From Cacajao melanocephalus (taxonomy: Eukaryota > Chordata > Mammalia > Primates > Pitheciidae), in NCBI GenBank assembly GCA_963573385.1, contig CAUYLG010070438.1, positions 1 through 64,000 of the forward strand: a DNA stretch of 64,000 nucleotides, given 5' to 3'. The first letter of the stretch is position 1, and every line of letters starts with the position of its first letter. A program made the translations under genes and the position numbers. The notes under the pieces are model-generated. The model did no database searches. It saw only the letters and a program-made list of their open reading frames with translations, and had not been told where the DNA came from. Positions 15,825 through 29,945 of the stretch are shown piece after piece.

Positions 15825-16025
15825 TACACACACATATATATACACACACACACACACACACATATATATACATACATACATACACATACATATATATACA
15901 CATATATACATATACATATATGTGTGTATATATACATATATATACACACATATATGTGTGTATATATACGTATATACACATGTATGTTATACATATATTA
16001 CTGTAATATATATGTATTACTATAA
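15825..16025. repeat. CA/TA compound microsatellite
   Basis: Mixed (CA)n, (TA)n, (CATA)n and (TG)n tracts run to about 16000, with a diverged AT-rich edge. Long open frames on both strands (for example 15475-16035 plus) encode only Tyr/Ile/Thr/His strings from the repeat and should be ignored. Confidence 0.93.
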
Positions 16026-16671
16026 CATGAATTGAGTTTAATTTGCTTTGGAGATTTAAAATATTGAAATAAATATTTCAAATATATTTACCACCTATAG
16101 CCCCTGACACTAGTTTTAGCACATATATCAGAAGCAATTTCTAAGACATAATAACAGCAGGTATATTAATCAGGATAGGCAACAATATGCTAAGATTGCC
16201 CTGATAGCTCAATGGCTTGCAACACAATTTTATTTCTCAGCTACTCAAAGCCCAGTAGAGTTGCTGAGCTCTCCAGAGTAGTATCCCTTTGTGCAGTGAC
16301 TCCACAGCTTGTTCACTGCTATCATTTGAGTCTGCCATGCCAACATGTGGACACCAGAATATTGTACTCAACTACAAGGGGTCTGAAAAATGCAGGCATA
16401 TTCAGCCAACATTAAATGTTTTTGACACATGAAACAATAAGGTACATTCAAGAAACTTCCAGAAGGTGACTTGGAAAGGATAGTCCAATAAATTGAGGAT
16501 GTTTAATAGAAAACAAAGAAATATTAGGAGCCAACAAGTCAGCCTGAGCTTGTACAAAAAAAAATTTTAAAGTAAAGAAAACTTTAAATATGCCTCAAGA
16601 CAAATGTTCATATCTACAAGTGCTCTTGATAGGCAGACTAGTAATGTGAAGTACTTTATAGCAAATTATTT
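16026..16671. other. Unclassified sequence, partly old-repeat-like
   Basis: The part at about 16155-16425 has the texture of an ancient interspersed repeat ('caatggcttgcaacac', 'gtatccctttgtgcagtgac'), but I cannot name the family. The remainder is AT-rich with no feature. Confidence 0.4.
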
Positions 16672-16818
16672 TTGATGTTGGAGCCAGAATGTGAGGGTTC
16701 AAATCTTAGTTCCATCACTGCCTAGTTGTGATTTGGGCTAAAATACTTAACTCCTATCTTTAATTGAATAAATTAAATTTAACAAACTCTCATAGCTGTG
16801 GAAAAGATTAAATAAATT
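16672..16818 (+). mobile_element. MIR SINE, forward strand
   Basis: It contains 'ggagccagaatgtgagggtt', 'tccatcactgcctagttgtg', a decayed 'cttaactcct' and 'gaaaagattaaataaat', in the order of the MIR core and 3' half. An AluJ-like element begins right after it. Confidence 0.72.
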
Positions 16819-16828
16819 TTTATTTAGA

Positions 16829-17126
<298 letters not shown>

Positions 17127-18009
17127 CTGAAATTTACCTGACATATAAAAAAAGTAGTGTTTGAAAAACATATAAATTTTTAAAATGTTACTTGTGTTAA
17201 TTCTTAACATATTCTAAATGGTTTTGATGAGGCCTTTTAAAAATTAAGGGAAGATGGCTTTATTATAAAAACGATCCAACAGTTAACAAAGTATCAGAAA
17301 AACATTTTAATTGAAGGGCTGGCTGTCCTATCTGTTGAAGATCACACTGTTTCAGTGGTGGTGGCTCAGGGTGTCCAAGTCTTTCTTTTACCAGCTCACC
17401 TTTACCTACTCCTATTTTTGGAAGCCTTACATTTTTTGCAAGTTGCAGACTGAGATTCAACTGAACTTACTCAAAGTTGAGTCATAAGTCAAAAAGAACT
17501 ATGCATAGATACCAAACTTTTTTTAAAGAAAAAATATAAAACTACCAAGCAGATGAGAAATATGCAACAACTTTGGAATTTTAAAGCAATCAATTCAAAA
17601 CAGATATATTGCTATTCCCTCAAAGACATTAAAGCAAAAAAAATTCCTGGAGAAAAACAAAAAGAGTGATATAGTTATTTTAAAAAGAAAAGATAAGACA
17701 ACAGAATAAGCTGTAAAATTGGAAGAATTCATGAAGTAAATGGGAGTTACATAGTAAATGTATCATAGAAGTACAATAAAAGCAATAGGAAAAATGTTGA
17801 AAACAGAGTTAGTAATAGAAAAATATTTAGAAAAATCACACTAAAAAAAAGGTAACAGTGGTAAAAGAGAATATGATAATTAGATGATGCAAAGGATATT
17901 CCATGCATAATTAGTACTCCTTACAAAGAGAAAATCTCAAAGGTGTTAATAGAAGACTTAAATTGAAGGAAGGCCCGAATCTTTTAAAATATGTATTGTT
18001 ATAACACAT
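17127..18009. other. A-rich unclassified sequence
   Basis: The first part, 17225-17460, is less AT-rich. On the minus strand it has a 65-codon frame followed by an 'aataaag' word, which I could not match to any gene. From 17560 on, the plus strand is purine- and A-rich and could be old L1/HAL1-type sequence, but the match is too weak to claim. Confidence 0.4.
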
Positions 18010-18023
18010 TGTCTAAATATTTT
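18010..18023. repeat. Left target-site duplication of the full-length L1
   Basis: 'tgtctaaatatttt' here recurs at 24432-24445 on the other side of the L1. A matching pair flanking poly-T on one side and the L1 5' end on the other is the signature of target-primed reverse transcription. Confidence 0.85.
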
Positions 18024-18239
18024 TATTTTTAATATTTTTATTATGCTTTAAGCTCTGGGGTACATGTACAGAATGTGCAGGTTTGTAACAGAGGTATACA
18101 CGTGCCATGGTGGTTTGCTGCATCCATCACCCCATCATCTACATTAGGTATTTCTCCTAATGCTGTCCCTCCCTTAGGCCCCCACCACCTAACAGGCCCT
18201 AGTGTGTGATGTTCTGCTCCCTGTGTCCATGTGTTCTCA

Positions 18240-22049
<3,810 letters not shown>

Positions 22050-22112
22050 TTTGATGCTAGCTGGCTGTTTTGCCTGTTGGTTGATGCAGTTTCTTCACTG
22101 CATCATTGGTCT

Positions 22113-23133
22113 TTACCATTTGTTACATTTTTGCAGTGGCTGGTACTAGTTGTTCCTTTCCATGTTTAGTGCTTCTTTCAGGAGCTCTTGTAAGGCAGGC
22201 CTGGTGGTGATGAAATCTTTCAACAGTTGCTTGTTCATAAAGGATTTTATTTCTCCTTCCCTTATGAAGCTTAGTTTGGCTAAATATTAAATTCCGGGTT
22301 GAAAATTCTTTTCTTTAAATATGTTGAATATTGGCCTCCACTGTCTTCTGGCTTGTAGGGTTTCCACTGAGAGACCTGCTGTGAGTCTGATGGGCTTCCC
22401 TTTGTGAGTAATCCAACCTTTCTCTCTGACTGCCCTTAGCATTTTTTCCTTCATTTTAGCCCTGGTTAATCTTAACAATTATGTGTCTTGTGTTTGACTT
22501 CTTGAGGAATATCTTTGTGGTGTTCTATTTTCTGAATTTGAATGTTGGCCTGCCTTGCTAGGTTGGAGAAGTTCTGGATAATACCCTGAAGAGTGTTTTC
22601 CAACTTGGTTTCATTCTACCCATCACTTTCAGGTACACTGATCAAAGGTAGATTTGGTCTTCTAGAAAATAATCCCATATTTTCTGGAGGTTTTGTTCAT
22701 TTCTTTTCACTGTTTTTTCTCTAATCTTGCCTTCTTGTCTTATTTCATTGAGTTGATCTGCAATCTCTGATGTCCTTTCTTCCCCTTGATCAATTTGGCT
22801 ACTGAAACTTATGGATGCTTCATGAAATTGTCATGCTGTGTTTTTCAGCTCCATCAAGTCATTTATGTTCTTCTCCATGTTGGTTATTCTAGTTAGCATT
22901 TTGTCTAACCTCTTTTCAAGGTTCTTAGTTTCTTTGCATTAGGTTAGAACATGCTCCTTTAGCTCAGAGAAGTTTGTTATTACCCACCTTCTAAAGTGAG
23001 CTTCTGTCAGTTTGTCAAACTAATTCTCCATCGAGTTTTGTTCCCTTGCTGGTGAGGAGTTGTGGTCTGTTGGAGGAGAAGAGGCATTCTGGCTTTTGGT
23101 GATTTCACCCTTTTTGCCCTGATTTCTTCCCAT
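22113..23133 (-). pseudogene. L1 ORF1 (RNA-binding chaperone), inactivated
   Basis: The ORF1 start is the minus-strand ATG at 23133, in 'caaagatgggaagaaatc'. The C-terminal region is seen at 22478-22287, with 'KGKPIRLTAGLS' and 'RRQWRPIFNIFKEKNFQP' words. An in-frame TAG follows the 'SMEN' word at about 23028, and the protein is otherwise broken. The 3' limit is approximate. Confidence 0.75.
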
Positions 23134-24431
23134 CTTTGTGGATTTATCTGCCTTTGGTCTTTGAAGTTAGTGACTTTTGGATGGGTCTCTGAGTGGACAT
23201 ACTTTATGTTGAAGTTGAACCTATTTCTGTTTGTTAATTTTCCTTCTAACAGGTCCCTCTGCTGCAGGTCTGCTGGAGTTTGCTTGAGGTCCACTCCAGA
23301 CCCTGCTTGCCTGGGAATCACCCACAGTGGCTGCAGAACAGCAACTATTGCTGCTTCTTCCTTCCTCTGGTAGTTTCATCCCAGAAGGGTACCTGCCAGA
23401 TGCCAGCCAGAGCTCTCCTGTCTGAGGTGTCTCCCAGTCAGGATACATAGGGGTTAGGGAGCCACCTGAGGAGGCAGTCTGTCCTTTATGGGTGCCCAAG
23501 TGCTGTGTTGGGAGATCCCTTGATCCCTTCAGAGCTTCCAGGAAGGACGTTTAAGTTGCTGAAGCTGAATGCACAATCTCCCCTTTTCCCAGGTGTTCTG
23601 ACCCAGGAAGGTGGGGGCTTTATTTATAATTCCCTGACAGGTTACTGCCTTTTTTCAGAGATGCCCTGCCTAGCAAGAAGGGAGTCTAGTGACAGTCTTC
23701 CTGCAGAAACCTTGCTGAGCTGCTGTGGGCTCTGCTCAGTTGCTGTATAAACTTCCAGTGGCTTTGTTTACACAGGCAAGGTTAAAACCACCTACCCAAG
23801 CCTCAGCAATGGTGGACACCCCTCCCCACACCAAACTTGAAAGTCCCAGGTTGAGTTCAGACTGCTGTGCTGGCTGGGAGAATTACAAGCCAGTGGGTCT
23901 TAGCTTGCTTGTCTTTGTGGGGGTGGCACCCGTTGAGCCAGATCACTTGGCTCCCTGGTTTCAGCCCCCTTTTTCAAGGGAGTAAGTGGTTCTATGTCAC
24001 TGGTGTTCCAGGTGCCTCTGGGATATGAGAAAAAAAATTGCCACGGCTAAAATGACCCCCCAGTTTTGTGCTGGAAACTTGGACTATTGTTGTTGTAGGC
24101 ACTGGAGGGAATCTTCTTGTCTGAAGGTTGTGAAGACCATGGGAAAAGCGCAGTATCTGAGGGAGAGTGCCAGAGTGTCGGGAAAATTCTGTAATGGCTT
24201 CTTGTGGCTAGGAGAAGGAGTTCTCCATCCCCTTGTACTTGCCAGTTGAGGCGACGCCCCTTGGGCTGCTTTGGCTCACCCTCCTTGGGCTGCATCCACT
24301 GTCTAAACAGTTCCAATGAGATAAAACTGGTACCTCAGTTGGAAATGCAAAGATCACTCACCTTTTATGCCACTCTTGCTGGGGACTGCAGACCAGAGCT
24401 GTTCCTATTCAGCCATCTTGGCAGAAAAAGC
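23134..24431 (-). promoter_or_regulatory. L1PA 5'UTR with internal promoter region
   Basis: In primate L1s this segment holds the internal sense promoter near the 5' end and an antisense promoter further in. The start region is intact enough to recognise, including the 'caagatgg' word that overlaps the family's YY1 site. Activity is inferred from the family, not shown. If the antisense promoter works, it would fire rightward across 24431 into flanking DNA. Confidence 0.55.
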
Positions 24432-24445
24432 TGTCTAAATATTTT
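24432..24445. repeat. Right target-site duplication of the full-length L1
   Basis: This matches 'tgtctaaatatttt' at 18010-18023 and directly follows the L1 5' end on the plus strand. Confidence 0.85.
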
Positions 24446-25099
24446 ATTGTATTTGAAGGCTTATCCGTTTTTAATCTTTCCTTTATATCTTTTGTTTTGC
24501 CATGTATTGGATGACTGTGTGCAAGTATATTTATCTCAATTTTTAAGGTCCTTTCTGGGTTTAGTTCAAATTCTTACTTGGATAAGCATAAATTATAAGT
24601 AGGAATCTATTTCTAGCATTTCCAAATTTTAGGCACTATCTAAGCAACTAATTGGGAATGAGAAAGAAATTAGGACAAAATATACACTAAAAATGCCTCT
24701 GTAATGCAGAGATCCATAAAGATTAAAAATAAAATGATGAACAAAAGAACAAAAGTACAAAGGCAAAGCAAACAAAATTAGGATTGAGGAGTTAGTTTGT
24801 TATGAATCTGTCCTCCTGCAAATGATAGTTATAAACTCTGGAAAAAATAAAAGTATTTTTAAAATTTCCAAAAAGCAAGACATTTGGGGAAGAGAGTCAA
24901 AATTTGTTGGAAGTTGAAAGTTATATATCCTAGTGTCTTCTCCATTATTCATACTTTTACCCTGAAGGGCACAACAGCTGCAATGGTGGTGGTTCAATGC
25001 ATTTTAAACTCCTATAATACACCCTGCTGTCTTTCTAAAACCAGTGCCAATAGCTCTGGATCACCAGAGATACCAAAAGGTGAGTGGGAAACTACAGAA
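24446..25099. other. Unclassified sequence between two L1 insertions
   Basis: There is no recognised gene or repeat. It should be continuous with 17127-18009 in the ancestral locus, since the L1 at 18024-24431 split them. The short frame at 24884-25138 has no recognisable motif and ends in L1 sequence. Confidence 0.45.
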
Positions 25100-26697
25100 A
25101 ATACAGTGAAAATGGCCATACTGCCAAAAGTAATTTAGAGATTCAGTGCTATCAATATAAAGGTACCATTGACATCTTTCACAGAATTAGAAAAAAACTA
25201 CTTTAAATTTTGTATGGAAGAAAAAAAGAGCCGATACAGCCAAGACAATCCTAAGCAAGAAGCACAAAGCTGGAGGCATCACACTACCTGACTTCAAACT
25301 ATACTACAAGGCTATAATGACCAAAACAGCATAGTACTGGTACAAAGACAGATTATAGACCAATGGAACAAAACAGAGCCTTCAGAAGTAACATCACACA
25401 TCTACAACCATCTGATCTTTGACAGACTTGATGAAAACAGCAACGGGGAAAGGATTCCCTATTTAATAAATGGTGTTGAGAAAACTGGCTAGCCATATGC
25501 AGAAAACTGAAACTAGACTCCTTCCTTACACCTTATACAAAAATTAACTCAAGATGGATTAAAGACTTAAACATAAGGCCGAAAACCATAAAAACCCTAG
25601 AAAAAAACCTAGGAAATACCATTCAGGACATAGGCATGGGCAAAGACTCCGTGACTAAAAGAAGATCAAAAGAAATGGCAACAAAAGCCAAAATAGATAA
25701 ATGGGATCTAATTAAAGAGCTACTGTACAGCAAAATTAACTATCATCAGAGTGAACAGGCAACCTACAGAATGGGAGAAAATTTTAGCAATCTATCCATC
25801 CATCTGACAAAGGGCTAATATGCAGAATCTACAAAGAACTAAACAAATAAGAAAAAAACAACCCTATCAAAAAGTGGGCAAAGGATATGAACAGACACTT
25901 CCCAAGAGAAGACATTTAAGTGGCCAACAAACATGAAAAAAAGCTCATCATCACTGGTCATTAGAGAAATGCAAATCAAAACCAAAATGAGACACCATAT
26001 CATGCCAGTTAGAATGGCAGTCATTAAAATGTCATTAAACAACAGGTGGTGGAGAGGATGTGGAGAAATAGGAACTCTTGTACACTATTGGTGGGAGTGT
26101 AAATCAGTTCATAGTGGAAGACAATGTGGTGATTCCTCATGGATCTGGAACCAGAAATACTGTTTGACCTGGCAATCCCATTACTGGGTATATACCTAAA
26201 GGATTATAAATCATTCTACTGTAAAGACATATACACATACATGTTTATTGCAGCACTATGCACAATAGCAAAGACTAGAAACCAACCCAAATGTCCATCA
26301 ATGATAGACTGGATATAGAAAATATGGCACATATACACCATAGAATACTATGCAGCCATAAAAAAGGATGAACTCATGTCCTTTGCAGGGACATGGATGA
26401 AGCTGGAAACCATCATTCTCAGCCATCTAACACAACAACAGAAAACCAAACACTGCATGTTCTCACTCATAAGTGGGTGTTGAACAATTAGAATACATGG
26501 ACACTGGGAGGGGAACATCACACACCAGGGTCTGTTGGGGGTCGGGGGACTAAGGGAGGGATAGCATTGGGAGAAATACCTAATGTAGATGACAGGGTGA
26601 TGGTTGCAGAAAACAACTATGGCATGTGTATACATATGTAAAAAACCTGCATGTTCTGCACATGTACTCTAGAACTTAAAGTATAAAATAAAAAGTA
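25100..26697 (+). mobile_element. 5'-truncated LINE-1 (L1PA type)
   Basis: L1 sequence begins abruptly within ORF2 at 'gaaaatggccatactgcc' and continues through the ORF2 C-terminus (frames 25636-25818 and 25933-26199) and the 3'UTR to 'cagaactt'-type text and an A-rich tail. The C-terminal frames are interrupted by stops. It is a typical 5'-truncated retrotransposition product of about 1.6 kb. I could not identify target-site duplications by eye. Confidence 0.92.
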
Positions 26698-26899
26698 AAG
26701 TCAATAAAAAAAGAAAATAACAATTTAATACCAAAAATAATGGCCCCAAATTTTAAATTTGATAAAATATGTAAATGTGGTTTTCAGATGCAAAAGAATT
26801 CCAAACATGATACATTTAAATAGAACAATGCCTAGGTATATGATATTAAAATTACTTTAAAGAAAAAGTAAATTTTAAGTGGCCAATGGAACATGTCAT
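26698..26899. other. AT-rich unclassified sequence
   Basis: A short stretch after the L1 tail, with no feature of its own. It may belong to the older L1-like fragment that follows. Confidence 0.4.
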
Positions 26900-27015
26900 A
26901 TTGCATACAGTGCAATATAATTTGAATAGCAATGGGTTTCTCATCTGAAACCATAAAGGCTAGAAGACAAGGTACCAATATTTTTTTAAAATGCAGAAAG
27001 AAACAATGTTTCAGA
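26900..27015 (+). mobile_element. Old L1/HAL1 ORF1-like fragment
   Basis: Words such as 'ttctcatctgaaaccat', 'aaggctagaagacaag' and 'aatgcagaaagaaacaatg' follow the order of the conserved C-terminal part of L1-type ORF1 (the 'F-S-S-E-T ... A-R-R' region). It is very diverged. The assignment is by eye and the limits are approximate. Confidence 0.45.
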
Positions 27016-27177
27016 ATTTAAAATAACTCTTATATGTCAATTAGTAGAAAAAAATCCACTGATTTAAAATTGTGCAGAATGTTTGGACAGCCAAAACGAT
27101 ATGCTCATGACAATAAACAGAAAAACTGGCTAAACATTATTATGTTTCGGGAAAACACATATGGAAAACACAATGAA

Positions 27178-27468
27178 ATACATATATATATATATATCCT
27201 GAACAATATACTCTGGAGTATAATATATATATATATGATCATATATATATATACACACACACATATATATATTCACATATATATACATATATATGAATAT
27301 ATATACATATATATGCTCATATATATGAGCATATATATATATATCTGGACAATATATGCTGGAGTATAAAAAAATATATGATCTCTTATATATATAATCA
27401 CTATATATATATACACTCATATCTATCTATATATATATATATCCTGGACAATATACTCTGGAGCATAA
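27178..27468. repeat. AT-rich microsatellite block with a repeated 27-bp cassette and a palindrome
   Basis: (TA)n and TACATA-type tracts contain three copies of a cassette reading 'cctggacaatatactctgga' with small changes, at about 27197-27222, 27341-27368 and 27441-27467. Between copies 1 and 2 lies a perfect 28-bp palindrome at 27309-27336. Open frames on both strands here are Tyr/Ile-rich artefacts. Confidence 0.85.
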
Positions 27469-28131
27469 AATACCTTATTCAGTTAGCCATGAACTTCTTT
27501 TAAAAATACATTAGGCTATAAAATAAATTAACATTAATTTCAAACAAGAACACATTTTCAGGAAACAATGCAAAATTACTGTAAATATGTGTGAGTGGGT
27601 GTAGTGATTTATGTTTTAAACATGTACATTTTAAAATATTATTTTGTGTAGGCCCTGGCTGTCTGAAATATGGACTACTACTTAAAATTGCCTTAAATTG
27701 CAAGGTTCAACTCTAAATAATACTGTCTAAAATAAGATAAAAATAATTATATTCTACTGGCACTCATTCTATTAATCCAGCCCTTTCATTTTCAGATATT
27801 TCCCACATGTTATTCTTCACATTCTTCACTGTGATTAACATAAATTCTCCTCCCTCTCTTCCTCGTGGCATTCTACTTCTGCCTAGGCCGTAGAGATTCA
27901 GTAAATAGCTCCTCTGGTCTTTGTAAAGCAGCAACTTACTAGGATAGGCATAGTTAGTAATTAACATAGAAACATGATTATTAAGAAATAACAAATACTA
28001 CATTTGCTGGTTGTGTATTAATAACAAGTTATTTACCTCCTCATTGCTATAACTTTAGAACATTGTTACAGATCTCATTTAAATTAGAAAAAAATGGAAT
28101 TTAGGGGAAGGTGACAACAATTTTTGTTCTA
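27469..28131. other. AT-rich sequence without recognised features
   Basis: No gene or nameable repeat seen. Two short minus-strand frames (27500-27703, 27764-27994) lack any recognisable motif. Confidence 0.5.
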
Positions 28132-28350
28132 TTCATTTTTTCAACTTTTATTTTGGATTCTGAGGATACATGTACAGGTTTGATACATGGGTATAATGTA
28201 TCATGCAGACATTTGGGGTAATAATGATCCCATCACCCAGGTAGTGAGCATAGCACCCAATAGATAAATTTTCAGCCCACATCCCCTTTTCTCCCACCTC
28301 CCTCTAGTAGTCGCCAATTGATAATTTTTCTTTCATAGTTTTTGACATTT
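28132..28350 (-). mobile_element. LINE-1 3'UTR fragment, reverse strand
   Basis: The minus-strand L1 3' end pattern is visible: 'ttttggattctgaggatac', 'atgtacaggtttgatacatg', 'cccatcacccaggtagtga' and 'ctctagtagtcgcc'. About 220 bp remain of an older (L1MA/L1MB-like) copy. Confidence 0.8.
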
Positions 28351-28469
28351 TTTCATGATGACTGATTTTCCAGTGGAGATAAAAATAGTTTTCTTTTTTA
28401 GCACTTTTATGTTAGTGTTCTATACTTATTTTGAGCACACTGTTAGAAATAGTTTAGATTTGAGAGAGC

Positions 28470-28628
28470 TCAGCTTAGATTTGAGATTCATTCACATTGT
28501 AGCTTTGGGAGCTTGAGCAAATAGCAGCTACCTTGAGTTTTATGTTTCTCATCTGTGAAATGAAAATCTTAGTACATACACTGGGGTACATAGTAGAAGC
28601 TAAGTAAATAGTAGTCATTACTATGATT
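28470..28628 (+). mobile_element. MIR SINE, forward strand
   Basis: The MIR order is visible: 'gcttgagcaaatagcagc', 'tttctcatctgtgaaatg', 'aaatcttagtacatac' and a terminal 'gaagctaagtaaatagtag'. Confidence 0.75.
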
Positions 28629-29824
28629 AACTACTGTCTAATATTCATAGGCAAAAATAAGCACTTCCAGTCCCAGTCCATTTGACAAATTTAAAATCCC
28701 TAATTCTGATGCATCCAATAGCAATGGAAATGGTCTGTATTCTACCATTTGCATGCATTCTGGTTTCCAATCTGCCAGTAATAACTCTCATGGCTCAAAA
28801 TGTTTGAACTTTAATGACTACTAAAATGAAAGTTATTTAGTCGTCTTGATTTTTGTCACAGTGTTTGATTTTATTTCCAACATCTTATTACAATAATATA
28901 TTGGGGCAAATTACCTCACCAAAGGAGATAACATTTTAAAGTGTCACAATAGAACTAATCAGAAAACTTTATATGAACCCTGCAACCTTGGCTTAGAGGC
29001 CAAGCCTTGGATTAGAGCTAGCCTTTAAAAAGCTGTCCCTAAAGAACAGTTGACATTGTTTTAAATGAATTTCATCAATTTCTTCTCAGAATTCAATTCA
29101 AAAATAGAACAACAAAAGAATTATGCTCTTTACACAAAGAAGCAGAAAACTTCTTTCTGATGAAAATGATCACCTATTAAATTGTATATTCAGATGTTTT
29201 TACTGATTCTCATTTAAAATGAAATATTTTTGTCTCTATTAAATATCCAGTAATAGCAATCTGAATTACTGTTAATAATCAATCAGCAGGATAAGAAAAC
29301 TTAAAAACTTTGGGTGAATTGAAACAAAAGTGCATCGTTGTGGCTTTCTTTGTATAGTTACATATTTAGTACAATTCTCTAGATGGATATTTATACTCTT
29401 GAGGGATTCCTTGACAATGCTTTTGCTATAAATTCTTTAACTTCACAGAGCCATTTTTTGGAGGCAGATTTGGCGTATCACTAGATAGAAATGCCAAGAC
29501 TTAACTGATACGGCCTTGTAGTTCTCTGGCTGAGTTACAAGATAACTTTCAGGCACTTTTGTGAGTTGTTCAATAAATGCTCCAGTGAATGTTGAGGACA
29601 AGTACGTGAAAATCCTGTTGAAAATGATTTATCATATTCAGTTCACTTTGCCATAATTTAGAGTGTCTGAATCAAAGACATTTCTTTGGTTTGTAAAATC
29701 ATACAGGGCTTTAAAATAAAATTTAAAAGAGTAAAGTAATTTCTTAGAAAATAATGTACAGAGTAGTGGTAAAATTAACAACTGAGTAGTGTAGTAAAGT
29801 ACCTATATTCTTGAAATCTATTTG
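28629..29824. other. AT-rich sequence without recognised features
   Basis: 1.2 kb of single-copy-looking sequence. No gene, RNA gene or named repeat recognised. Confidence 0.5.
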
Positions 29825-29945
29825 GATATTTTTGAGCACCTACCATGCATTAGACACTCTTCTATGTTCTTGCAGATACAATGGAAAACAAATAAAACCT
29901 CTGTTGTCAAGAAATTTTCACTCTAATTAATTAGTATAGGATTGG
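29825..29945 (-). mobile_element. LINE-2 3' end fragment, reverse strand
   Basis: 'gagcacctaccatgcattag', followed by 'gatacaatggaaaacaa' and 'gttgtcaagaaattttca', gives the reverse-strand order of the L2 3' terminus. Very diverged and short. Confidence 0.6.

Noticed and set aside
15475..16035. 186-codon frame
   Set aside because: The second half is a Tyr/Ile/Thr/His string from a CA/TA microsatellite, and the first half is ERV-L pol out of its main frame.
27034..27420. Two overlapping ~100-codon frames
   Set aside because: They encode Ile/Tyr/Met/Thr strings produced by (TA)n and TACATA repeats.
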